Shown piece by piece: positions 34,001 to 47,500 of a DNA stretch of 64,000 bases (position 1 is the first letter of the stretch; each line of letters starts with the position of its first letter). This stretch comes from Rhodamnia argentea (lineage: Eukaryota; Streptophyta; Magnoliopsida; Myrtales; Myrtaceae), in NCBI RefSeq assembly GCF_020921035.1, contig NC_063155.1, positions 10,277,001-10,341,000 of the forward strand, written 5' to 3'. The notes beneath the pieces were generated by a model. It ran no database searches. It was not told the origin of the DNA and saw only the letters and a program-made list of their open reading frames with translations. Made by a program: the position numbers and the translations under genes.

Positions 34001-35683
34001 GAAGGAGTTTGTTTATTCAGGAAGACTTGACAATCTGTGCATGTCATTTTGCTCTCTAAAGGTATGCACTTGTTATAAGATGTGAAGAGAGCTGCAGAGG
34101 TTCTTTTCTTTCTTCTGTTGATAATAGTAAGTTTCCTTCATCAAATGTGTATTGTTTCTCTAACAGCCATATGTAAATAGTCTGGATTGTTGCTTTATCA
34201 ATGTGCAAAAATTGAAGGTTCGTTGTATGTTTCTATCTCTCCTGTCGCACAGTTGAATGCCTGGTGAAGATTTTCCTATCTGTCGGACTAAATGGAGGAA
34301 ACGTATTGGTTGCGAAGCCTCTTTTATGACACTAGAACACTGTCCAGCAGACATGAGAGGGAAAAAGAATTCTTAGGTTTCACTGACATGACCTCAATTA
34401 TTTTCTTGGTGACTAGATCAGTCCTCTGGTCAAGTATCAGAGTCAGGTGACTGCAGATCTTTGGTTTTGAGCATCTATGGTTCCTTCTGCAATTCAAACT
34501 AATGACGTCAGATCTTTGTAAAGTAACATCAAAGTTATATTACGTTGGAAACAATGTTAATTATAATTTAAAAATGTAAGAGATGAGCAGCATCTTGCTT
34601 AATGGAGTCAGTCTTTTTCCTGGATTGCGAGAGTAGTATATTGTGACTGCTTTGGTATTGTGAGAGATAGCTCCATTGCCATACTTCTTGTTGACTATAA
34701 GTATCTAATGTCACCACTTTTTTCCTTTTGCTTTTGATAGGCGCTGATAGATGCCACTTTTTCTGAAAGCAGCCTAGACGATGAGACTGGTGTTAGAATG
34801 GTAGCATTGTTTGATCACGAAGAGGTTGGATCTAATTCAGCCCAGGGAGCTGGATCTCCTGCCATGTTTGACGCTTTGTCACGAATCACAAGCTGCTTTG
34901 GCTCGGACTCCAAGGTATCACACTCTTCTATCCCACTTTTGGCAATTTCTTTAAGTTGTCTTTCGGGTTGCATGGATGGTTTCTTGCATCATTTTGTAGT
35001 TTTTTGTTAAAAACAGATATTTGCGCTGACTGGTGACATTATCATTGATCCTTGTGAATTCTCTCATTTCTCAACAGCTGATTCAGAAGGCGATACAGAG
35101 GAGTTTTCTTGTATCTGCAGACATGGCTCATGCTCTTCATCCAAACTATATGGTAATGTTGCTACTGTTCTCAGAGCTCTGTAACTCATAGATTTTAGTC
35201 TCTTGTACTCCCTGACTTATTGTTATCTTCTCAGGACAAACATGAAGAAAATCATCAGCCTAAGATGCATGGAGGGCTTGTTATTAAGCACAATGCCAAT
35301 CAGCGCTATGCAACCAATGCTGTGACATCTTTTGTTTTCCGGGAGATAGCACAGAAGCACAACCTTCCTATCCAGGCTTGTGTCTTGCTGAGCCGGAAAA
35401 TATTGCTCTTTCCTATCATTTATTGGCGAGACTAGAATTTGCTCATTTTTTTGGTGTGCAGGATTTTGTAGTGCGCAACGACATGCCTTGCGGGTCAACC
35501 ATTGGACCCATTTTAGCAAGCGGGGTGGGGATTCGCACCGTTGATGTCGGTGCTCCACAGTTATCAATGCACAGCATCAGAGAGATGTGTGCGGCTGATG
35601 ATGTCAAGCATTCATATGAGCATTTCAAGGTCTATTTCCAGGAGTTCTCTTATCTGGACGCTAAGATTGCTGTCGACATGTAA
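29934..35683 (+). CDS. DAP: Aspartyl aminopeptidase (M18 family), 11 exons
   Basis: A zinc metallopeptidase that removes N-terminal Asp/Glu from peptides, a soluble dodecameric enzyme in this family. Exons: 29934-30009, 30211-30346, 30429-30507, 30627-30829, 30941-31010, 32125-32211, 33906-34061, 34741-34914, 35078-35152, 35235-35375 and 35462-35683, giving 472 aa, the normal family length. All frames join. Metal-site motifs visible: GAHTDSP with His84 and Asp86, DHEEVGS (294-300), [24 protein letters not shown] and the late [11 protein letters not shown]. The intron between exons 10 and 11 begins GC instead of GT; reading through it would break the conserved protein. The start ATG at 29934 gives the expected [20 protein letters not shown]. 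Introns 5 and 6 are long, and intron 6 contains a tandem duplication. Confidence 0.95.
31049..31080. repeat. (TC)n microsatellite in aminopeptidase intron 5
   Basis: An uninterrupted run of about 15 TC units. Confidence 0.95.
32745..33340. repeat. Tandem duplication of about 300 bp in aminopeptidase intron 6
   Basis: About 32745-33045 and 33055-33340 share ttgttaa(c/t)atct, aatttagag/aatttagaa, gaaa(t/c)ttcgt, taagta(g/a)attttt, attcagatt/attctgatt, gtgattacc and tgctcatatc/cgctcatatc in the same order. They differ by many substitutions, so the duplication is old. Confidence 0.75.
35376..35461 (+). other. GC-AG intron (86 bp) in the aminopeptidase gene
   Basis: The donor is CCAG/GCTTGT at 35376 and the acceptor GTGCAG at 35456-35461. 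Exon 10 ends ...NLPIQ and exon 11 begins [11 protein letters not shown], the contiguous sequence of the family. No in-frame GT donor nearby would preserve it. Confidence 0.8.
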
Positions 35684-38227
35684 TTATCTGGGTCAGTGCT
35701 TTGGAGTTCCCTGTTCTCAACTCCAACTGATAATGGGAATAACAGATGTCTTGTCTTCTCTGGGACCATTTGAGAATCATAAACGCGCTTCGGACATTGT
35801 GAAAAGATCATGGTATCTTGTGACCATCGTCTTAATAAGGTGACCGGAGCTGGGAGGTTGTCAATCTTACTGTATACATAGAATGACTAGTGCTCGCGTT
35901 GTCGGAACCATCAGCTGATATTTTCTCTTCCGATTGTCCAACTTATACACAGTTTTGCTCGATTTCTCTCCACCACTAGCGCTCTTCAAGTTTTTAGGAT
36001 TGCTGTGACGTTTGGCTCATTTCAAATATCAAATAGACAGGGGCGTCAACAAACACAACGAGCTCAAAAACCCAAATTAAACAGGCAATTTTGGTGTTTC
36101 TTTTGGGCGTACGGTTGTGCAGATCGGGCCAAACATAGAGAGAAAATGTACCAGTTGGAATGCTGGATTTCCGGTGGGAACAGCTTGCTTGAACGGAACT
36201 ACTAAAGTCTGTAAAGAACAAACCGCCAGCCAATTCCATGACCAACCTGCAAGCATTGATCAAACTAGCTTTCAGCCTAAACGGGGCAACTACCAAAGGC
36301 TTCATCAGTTTCTCTTAACTCCAGCAAATTGAGATTCACCATCTCCTTCTTAGCTCTCCTCCATTTACATATGCTCCCCTTCGTGATGTTCTTGTCCTTG
36401 GGCATTCCAGTCTGGGAATGATTTGGCTTCAAAAGTTAGTGATCTCCCACATTAGCAGCTTCTGAAACCTTGATATTAGCAGGAAATGCCTTACCTTTGA
36501 AGGCGGTCTTTCTTGTGAGGAGTTACATCTTTCCTTTCATGAAGGAGTGAGGGGTTCATGGATATGGACCTCGAACGGAGATAGATAGATTGACATTTCT
36601 TCTTACTTCTAAGAATCAGTCAACACAAGATTACCTACTTGGAAATCCCTCTCAAAGCCGACTCCAACTCTAGTTCTATACTTCTCAAAGCCGACTCTAA
36701 CTCTAGTTCTATACTTGACGCCAGTGGACTAAAGAGCTTACTTGAAGGTCTAAGCTACCTAAAAAAAAAAGGCAAGGAAACTTCTAGGAAAAGAACTCAA
36801 CTGCATGCCCTCCCTCACTATCAGATGAGAATATGAAAGGAAAATCCAATCCCTAAATTGACACCACTCGCAGGACTCGGTCTAATTCCAAACTTCTCTC
36901 TTGAGTATCCCCCAAACAAAAAAACAAAAATGAATGTCACTTTGGGACACGTGTGGATAGCCGTCTCGCGTGAAAAAGCAGTAGGAACTAGAATGAAGAG
37001 TGCAGTAGCAATAAATGCGAGAATATTTACTTCCATAATCTCCTTGTTTTTTTTAATTTACAATAACTCAGGATTTAATTCCATAGAGATGATAAAACTT
37101 TCGCTTGTAAATTCAATGGGTTTCTGGGTAGGGCAGTTGAAGCTCAGAGAGCACTTAATAAGGAAACTAACCCATGCATGCTGAAAGCATCTCCGATTTC
37201 TCTTACGCCTAATAAAATATATAGAAGCGAATAGTGCAAGCTTGATGATCCAAACATAGAAGTTGTCAGCCGTAATAGTCTAACAAAGCCAATGTTATTC
37301 CTGTCTCCAAGAGTAAGTAACTTCCCCTATATATCTTGCACAAAGCTAAAATTGGATGCCGGACATAGCCGAAAAATGGACACAACAATAGAAGTCCATA
37401 GTGTCTTCCTCAATAGCATAAAGAGAGCAACCCTCAATTTCTTCGGTCTGTCAAGGCTAGCAAATTTCCTATGGCAAACAAGAAGGCAGGAGTGGTTTGG
37501 CAACAAGATCGAGAGAACATTTGAGAGGATAGTATCGACAGGGGGAAGAAATAGGTAGAGATGAAAATGATTGCTTATAAACTCAAAAAGTCTACTCACT
37601 AAAAAAGAGATCCCCGAGCAAGCGAAGGATTAAAGGCACTTCTTTAGTCTTAAAGAGAATGGCCTTCCTTTCCTGTCTGGATTGAATCCTTTGCTTTGAC
37701 TCGGTTAACAGCTCATTTGAACAAAGATGCAATTCCTTTTTAGCGCTTACGATAGGAGATGATGTTTAGAATCCACATATGATTCCATATCTTCTATTTA
37801 TTTACCGGACCAAATCCAAATGCAACAACTTCATGCCAAATAGGCTAAACTAGTCCGGTATCCTAGCTTGAATTGAATTCATACTTCATCCCATCCGAGT
37901 GTTGGAAGGATCTAAGAGAAAAGGAACTCTTCCAACTATTAGAATAAGATAGGATGCAAGTTTGGGTGAACCATCTTCAACTTCCTCAAATCAAAGAATA
38001 ATAAGTTGTAACACCGGATATTCCATATTTCTCGGCCAAGGAATAGTGGGACGGGAAAGAACGTGTGCCGACCCTTAGGCATCCCACTCTGTTAGCTCTT
38101 GTAGACCTTCCTCTTAAGGACCACGGGAATGAAAGTGAAACCCCTCCTTAAGGATAGAAGAAAAGCCTCAACAGACGAGATTACTATTCCTTGCCCGTAC
38201 AACGATTAGCTCCTGACTCGAGGTGGG
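35684..38227. other. 3' flank and gene-free spacer, possible organelle-derived tract
   Basis: 35684-36350 holds the aminopeptidase 3' untranslated region and flank. From about 36400 the style changes: few A/T runs, balanced purine/pyrimidine words and no transposon signature, reminiscent of plant mitochondrial intergenic DNA. No organelle gene is readable, so the origin is only a guess. A 33-bp tandem repeat lies at 36651-36716. No open frame here looks coding. Confidence 0.35.
36651..36716. repeat. 33-bp perfect-length tandem repeat
   Basis: 36651-36683 and 36684-36716 abut, both starting ctcaaagccgact and ending ctagttctatactt, with one mismatch. Confidence 0.92.
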
Positions 38228-38395
38228 ATGTTAATATATATTGTATATAGTGTTAGTTTCTAGTAGTAGTGCTTGTGGTAATCCCACATTGGTTCTCAAT
38301 CTTTGGTCTCCTGTTTCTTGTATACTAGAAATAGTAACTCTTGTCTCATTTTCTCTATCAATGAAATCATAGATTGTTCCATGAATTATCAAAAG
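38228..38395. repeat. Possible solo LTR fragment
   Basis: Starts TGTTAATATATA, contains aatcccacattgg and a tctctatcaatgaaatcat stretch as in many copia LTR ends. No primer-binding site, no partner LTR and no clear target duplication were found, so this is weak. Confidence 0.3.
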
Positions 38396-39228
38396 GAATC
38401 CCCCTCTTAATGACTCGGACATCTCATAGGCTCATGGACTAAACTTTGTCCGGTCGTTTCTACCACTTGTTTGTTCTCCTCCGAGGCGTTATCAACTAGT
38501 GCAATTTCTTGCCATTTCTGTCCTTCCTGGTCCCTATGATAGCTGCCACGGTGCACAAGCAAGATCCCAATTCCCAAAGGGAGAGGGAAACGGGCAAAAA
38601 CCCACAAACCAAACCGAACCTCTTCAATTTGTTCAGTCCATGTACTGAAGTGACCTAATTTGTCGCAAATTGCTTCTGCATTAGATTATAAACAAAACCC
38701 AATTGCCCACCTAGCAAAGAAAAATGAAAAAAGACACCAAAGCGACCAATTACAGCCTACCTACAGACTAGCTATCACCAGCCAAAATCCACCATTGTAA
38801 TAATTTATACAAGTTATCAATACAGGACCCTCCTATGTTTCCCTTGGTGCCTGTGTTCACGTCGATTAGCAATGCTTCAGATTTGCTTTCACTAAAATAT
38901 CAGTTGCCAAATAAACGAAAAAGAATGCGGTAATAGCATCTCCACAACACATGCCAGAAAGTGCTCGAACATGCAGTAACTGATGTAATCAACCAATTAA
39001 ATGGTGTAATGGCATGCCCACAACGCATGCAAGTAGAATTGTCCAAGTTCCTCTGTTTGTAACTTTATTCTTGGCCATTGAACTAAACTAACCCTCAAAA
39101 AGTATGGATAGCAGCCGGAAATTAAATTTGAAGCATGACAAAAGGGTGGGTATTCAGCTCAATCGAAGGTACTTTGAAGTTTCATGAAGCAAAATCCTAG
39201 AGTAAAATTATCCTGCAGGGAACATTTC
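38396..39228. other. Spacer and 3' flank of the adenylate kinase gene
   Basis: No gene is visible. The right part (about 38800-39228) probably includes the minus-strand 3' untranslated region of the adenylate kinase gene. Confidence 0.5.
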
Positions 39229-41464
<2,236 letters not shown>

Positions 41465-41534
41465 TTGAACTCGCCCTATCTCTACCTCCCGAAATGGGGG
41501 GCTCGTTGAGGCGACAAGAATGGTCTTCTCCACT

Positions 41535-41600
41535 GTCAGAGAAGGAGAAGGAGAAGAAGAAAGAAGGAGAGAAGAAGAGGACGAAGAAGAAGAGTCACCA
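41535..41600 (-). promoter_or_regulatory. Pyrimidine-rich leader of the adenylate kinase gene
   Basis: On the transcript strand this is a CTTCTTCTC-rich stretch 70-135 bases upstream of the start codon, a common feature of plant 5' untranslated regions. No TATA box is clear. Confidence 0.45.
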
Positions 41601-41821
41601 ACCTGGTTGGGTTTCGGACCTTCCGATGCTTCGATCTCAATTCAAACCAAACCCACCGGACCGCACACCTTCACCACCAACCCAAAACAAAACTCCCTTT
41701 TGAAACGACAACGTTGTCCGTCTCCTCTTTCGTTTCGGTCTTTTTCCTCTTCCTGTCTGTCTGTTTTGAAAAAAAAAAATGATAAATAATAAATCGCCTT
41801 AAAGAAGAACGAAAATACAAA

Positions 41822-41860
41822 GGCTGGGCTGGGCTGGGCTGGGATGGGATGGGCTGGGCT
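41822..41860. repeat. (GGGCT)n-type minisatellite
   Basis: Consecutive gggct/gggat pentamers. Confidence 0.9.
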
Positions 41861-41960
41861 TGTGTAGAAATACCGGGTCGGATGATCGGGATTAAGGCTG
41901 ACGGGCCTAAAAGCAAGCCCAAAACTCACAGATGATAGGCGGGGCCCATCTTGAGGAAAA

Positions 41961-43210
41961 CGAATGAAGGGCAACCTCTTTTCAAAGATGTTCTATTTTA
42001 TGGTTTGATTCGGTTTACGAAATATTTCTTTCCTCAAGCCCATTTACACAATCGGTGTGTTAGTAATTAATGTATTTAAGTATACTGAAAAAGATAAATG
42101 AAAGACATAGAGAAGGAGAGAAGGACTGTAGACCGAGTCTATAACTTCATAGCACGAGAAGACACGAGTTTAGCCCGCAGTTTCTTGATATTTTTCCGAC
42201 CGAGCGGAATATCCGATTGTCACAATGGTAACTAGAGGACGATTCTATAGAATGGCCACATCGAGCCAGAAGTTACTAAAATTAGCTGTGATTTGGATGA
42301 GTGGTTCTTAGAAATTTGCATCAGTTGCCCAGCCAAGTCTTTTTTGTGCGGTTTCTCTGACTTTTGATCCGATAGGGAAGATGGGAAGCTTTTGGTAACT
42401 TTGGAGGACGAGCCGCCCCCCCCCCCCTCAACTTCCGTAGGGAAAGATGCCCCTTAAAGAGTGAAGTGATAAGGAAGAGGGCCGTGCACATTGCACATGA
42501 GGGTGGGGCAACGATTCATTCAACTAGCTCCAACATGTGGCCGAGACACCAGTCGCTAGCCCACCTCCTCTTTCCCATAGCACCCCACTTTGGATTTTCT
42601 TTTGGCTCAAAGTTCCATCGATTTCAACGCCTTACATTCATGCGTCATGTCGATTGAATCTGACGAAGTTTGGAACATACCTGGTTAGATTGAGAACGTG
42701 TGGGTTGCGTTGTTGATTAGATTTATCTTTGACTTTTGTTGCATAGGTGTTTGATTTGCAAAACGGTTCATAGCACTCTGATCCGATGTTTGAAACGTTT
42801 CCGATTGTTAAGATAATGGGCTTTCATAGTTTGTGTATTGATCTATCAATCAAGTCTACTAGCCAGTGGATTCCAATTTTAGGACAGGATTGGACTGGAC
42901 TGTCCACATTTAATTCCCTAAAGGAGGCGCCTCATGCCTCTTCTGCACATTTGCTGATGCAGGATTCAATAGCTTGTCCTCAACCTCAACACATACATTC
43001 ATACCTGAAAAAAAAAAAAAAAACATAGGAAAGAGAGAATCTGCATCTCTTGAAATTCCGATGGCAGCATCCTCTCCTCTTCCTTCCTCCTTTTGGTGGG
43101 CGTCCTAGGATGACAATGCCCATGTCTGGTTTGCCTGAGATGGAGCAAGAGATGCTGAGAAAAGCGCATAAAGTCTCGCATGCGAATTCAAGCTGCTACA
43201 GTATGTATGG
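41961..43210. other. Gene-free spacer
   Basis: No open frame has recognisable content. A poly-C run lies at 42416-42427 and a poly-A run at 43008-43022. Confidence 0.5.
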
Positions 43211-43401
43211 TGTTATGATGCACCCTTGAGTTGTATTAAAGAAGTCCTACATCGGATAACCGATGTGGTGTGGAACATTTTAGTTGGCCTATAACTCATT
43301 GGCTTAAGTTTTTGAGTAAATGTGGGTCTAGCTAGATATATTGATGGGTTCGGACTTAGACTCCCTTTTGATAATCGCTCTCATCAAATGGTATCGGAGC
43401 C
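43211..43401 (+). mobile_element. TRIM-like LTR with primer-binding site
   Basis: The segment starts TGTTATGATG, contains tcctacatcgg, the words ttggcctataactcattgg and gatatattgatgggttcgg, and ends in CA at 43385-43386. Three bases later stands TGGTATCGGAGCC (43389-43401), close to the initiator-methionine tRNA primer-binding site TGGTATCAGAGC used by plant LTR elements. At 176 bases the LTR is short, as in TRIM elements. No second LTR is present, so it is a remnant. Confidence 0.7.
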
Positions 43402-44546
43402 AATAGTTGATTGGTGGCCCGCTTCCCACTCTCAATATGTAATAGTGTTTGGTTCCCAACACAATGCAAGCGCAAGTGCATGTAAGAATCTGCGGTCGGG
43501 TGCTCATTTTGTATATTACCTGTAGTCAGAGACAACCTGTCTCGTCGGGGTATGTGGCAATGCAAACCCCCAGATCGAAAGAGAGGTTTTTTTTGCTCAG
43601 AGAACGGCTTGGTTGATGCAAGGCAGAGAGGGATGGGACCGAGTGCCCCGTCAGAAGTAAATGAGCTTGTGTGTGGACCAGTCAAAACTCATAAACCCAC
43701 TCGCCAACCCAAGGGCTGCTGATTGTCACAGATTCAGAGCATTTATGTCTGCCGATTCTTTCGAGGCTTAAACTTTTGCCATGCACTTCCCACTTTCCCT
43801 ACACATCACACACACACACAGGAGTTGTTAGACCATGTGGTGTGATGGTACCACCAGCTTCTAGTTGAAACTTCAACGCTCTGTTTCAGGGTCGAAATTC
43901 GAGGGAAATCGCTTGTTTCAGAGGCTGTTTCAGAACTGTCCTTGGCATCCTTGGCCAAAACCAAAAATAAAATTTTTACGTGTTTTCTTTACTGAACGCT
44001 GTTATCTATGTCCTTTTCACTTCCTTGAATATTATTATGGGCCAGCAAGAGCGGTCTTTCTGCTGACGCTCCAGAGCTCAAGGAGGATTTTCCCCGCGTT
44101 GATCGCTGGTTCATTGCTCCCGTTGTACTTCTTCGTCTGTGCGTTGCATCGCATTTCGTCGTCGTTATGAGCGAGTGAGCCATGACCAGGGCCCCTCTTC
44201 CCCCTTGCACAAGACAGACAGATCATTTCAGTCCAATGGGGTACCTCCTGAATGCATTAACTCCATTGTATCCCCACCACGGAGCAACAGAGTGAGAGTT
44301 CCAGGATTTCATATTTCCTACTTGTTGCTTCTTGTTTCTTCCTTTCTAGAAATGTTCTGCGCATTTTGCCTGAAATGAACGCACCCAGTTCATGCTGGTC
44401 CATCTTTTCCGCTGATGGGTAAGCACCAAACACTACTAGTCGCTTTGGTGGCTTTTGCTTTGGTACCTTAACTTCTCTGGCTTTGGGAATCTCGTTCAGC
44501 GAAGTGGCTTGCGGCCATAACTTCCCTTATAAAGGAGAGATCTTTC
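43402..44546. other. Upstream region of the LRR kinase gene
   Basis: No gene is seen. It must contain the promoter of the LRR kinase gene at 44547, but I find no convincing TATA box at a normal distance; the tataaag at 44526 is too close to the ATG. Confidence 0.45.
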
Positions 44547-47500
44547 ATGGGGTTTCGCAGCCACTTGTCCTTGTTCTGCTTCGCTTTCGCGTGGAGTTTG
44601 CTTATTGCAGACACCCACCAACTCCAGTCGTCGCAGACCCAAGTGCTCCTTCAGCTTAGAAAGCAGTTGGAGTATCCACCGCCGCTGGAGATTTGGAACG
44701 TTCATGGAGTGGATTTTTGCTCTCTCCCTCCATCCCCAACTGTTAACCTCACGTGTGAGAACAACTTCGTTACCGAGCTCAAGTTAGCCGGCGATAAGGC
44801 GCTTAAAGGTGGTTACTTTGAAGGGTTTGCAGTACCGAATAAGACCTTGTCGCAGAACTTCTCCATGGATTCTTTTGTGAGCACTTTGGCAAGGTTGACC
44901 AGCCTCAAAGTTCTTCGTTTGGTGTCATTGGGCATGTGGGGTCCTCTTCCTGACAAGATTCATCGTTTGTCTTCGCTTGAACATCTGGATTTAAGCTCCA
45001 ATTTCCTCTACGGTTCGATTCCTCCAAGGATTTCGGCCATGGTGAGGCTTCAGACTCTGGTGCTGGATGATAATTTCTTTAATGGCACTGTGCCCAATTG
45101 GTTTGATGCATTGAAAAATTTGACAGTTTTGAGCTTGAGGAACAACCGGCTGAGAGGTGAAATCCCATCTTCAGTCAATAGTGTGAACACTTTGAGTGAA
45201 GTTATTCTGTCTGAGAACGAAATAGATGGCAAATTGCCGGACCTTAGCAGATTGAGAAACCTACATGTTCTGAATTTAAGTGGAAACAAGCTTAGTTCTA
45301 GCTTGCCTGCATTGCCGAAAGGACTGGTCATGGCCTTCCTCAATAAGAACTCCTTTTCTGGCCAAGTGCCAAAGGAATACAGCCAACTGAATCACCTTCA
45401 ATACCTTGATGTTTCTTTCAACAGTCTAAGAGGAGTGCCTCCAAGTGCACTCTTCTCTCTGCCGAACATCAGTTATCTGAGTTTCGCATCGAATATGTTG
45501 AGCGGGTCGTTTCCGCACGATGTGGACTGCAGCAGTAAACTGGGGTTTGTTGATTTCTCCAACAACAGATTGAGAGGCAGTTTGCCTACTTGTCTAAGCT
45601 CCAAATCAGGTGATCTGATTGTTCATTCTGGTGGGAATTGCTTATCTGTTGACTCACAGCATCAGCATGCAGAATCTTATTGCTTGGAAATTCGTGAGGT
45701 GAAACAACGTGGCTCTGGAGGGAAAAATGTAGGAGTAATGGTGGGTGTGATTGGAGGAGGTGTGGTAGCTTTCGTGCTTCTGGCTTCTGGCTTTCTCATT
45801 CTATTCACAAGATATTGTTCTCGAGGAATGTCAGAGCAGCATTTGCTACGCAAACCAGGTCTAGATGACTCAGAGGCTAGATTCTCGTCTGAGATCTTGA
45901 CAAGTGCAAGTAAGTTGTCCACTGTTCAACTGACAGATCTAAAATGCTTATGTGATTGTTTTCATGCAAATATTACAAAGAAATATCCTTGTTTGGAAGT
46001 GAGATCACCACAGATATGACACTTAGATTATGCAAAGCTCTAACTGCCTCTTTTGCTCTGCCGCTTAGGGTACATATCTGAAGTTGCAAAGATCAATGCA
46101 CAAAGTCTTCCACCATGTCGGTCATTCTCTTTTGAGGAGCTGAAAGTAGCTTCAAACAACTTTGATGAAACTTTACTTTTGGGTGAAGGTTCTTATGGGA
46201 AGGTAAATTCCTTCATGTTTGTCCTCCTGCATCTCAATAGTGTGGAGTTAGGTCAGAATCTCTTGATTGTACTTCGACTGGGTACTTTATATAGTTGTAA
46301 CAGAGAATTCCTACATATTTCTAGCTTTACAGAGGACGACTAGATAATGGGATGCAAGTTGCTATCAGGTGTTTACCTTCAAGAAAATATTCAATCCGCA
46401 ATCTAAGGCTGAGATTGGATTTGCTAGCAAAGCTTCGGCATCCACATCTGGTATGCCTACTGGGCCACTGTATTGATGGAGGTGTAAGAGATGATCCAAG
46501 GATTAACAAAGTCTTTCTAATATATGAATACGTGAATGATGGCAATTTCCAGGCTCTTCTCTCTGGTAAGCACAGAATGTTAGTGTGAGATTGATTAGTT
46601 TTGTGCCATTTTATTTAAGGAAAAGAATAATCACTATATACCTTTGTCAGAACCATGTCCGGCCCCTAAATTGCTTGCAAGCTGAATATTTTTTGATACA
46701 GTGTTACTATTTCTTTTAGCAAGTTTCCACATAGTTCCTCAGTTTTACTTTTCTTTTCTTGAATGCCAGCAGCAATAGACCTTTGGGTGTTCTCTATGAA
46801 TTCCATGCTAACATAATTGAAGGTGAAGAGTGACAAATGTGGTTTGAATAAACGTAACTTGCTTAGGAGCAGAAACATATGAAAAGAAAGAGGAATAACC
46901 TTTCAACTAGAGGCAGTGTAAAGTTATGGGAGCACTCTATTCTGATTATTTATGGGAAAGGGGCAATAATTGATCTATATAAAAGGGCTAATACCACCAA
47001 AATCCCCAAGCTGGTGCACCCGTGCCACGGAGTATTAGTTTGGGATCTTTTATGACACGAAAATTAGTTTCGGGTACATGTGACAAGGGTATATCAGTTT
47101 GGAATTTTTGGTGGTGTTAGCCCCGAAATACAAAGGTACAGAGAATGTATCTTAAGGATTTAAACTATCAAGAAATAGAATCTGAAGTCTTCACTATGTG
47201 ATTGTAATGATAATTGAAACCTTCAACTGAGGTTTGGTGTTGATTCTCCTCTAGTGTGAGATAGATGGGGTTGATTCTATTGACGCCATGAGTCACAGAT
47301 AACATGACGAAGAACATTCTGTATCAGCTACCTGATGGCCAGCAGCCATAACGTATTTTCACCATGTTAAAAGCAAAGGCAATCAAATTGGTTTAATACT
47401 TGCAGGGAACAATCCTGCAAATGTTCTTACGTGGTCGAAGAGGTTGGCAGTGTTGATTGGCGTGGCCAGAGCCGTACACTTTCTGCATACTGGAATAATT

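Noticed and set aside
36821..37184. Overlapping open frames as a small membrane protein gene
   Set aside because: Both strands are open over the same bases and neither has a convincing start context, domain or splice pattern.
41671..41974. Minus-strand open frames upstream of the adenylate kinase gene
   Set aside because: They are low-complexity readings of the GGGCT minisatellite and leader, with no domain.
44525..44532. TATA box for the LRR kinase gene
   Set aside because: The tataaag lies only about 20 bases upstream of the start codon, too near for a normal leader.
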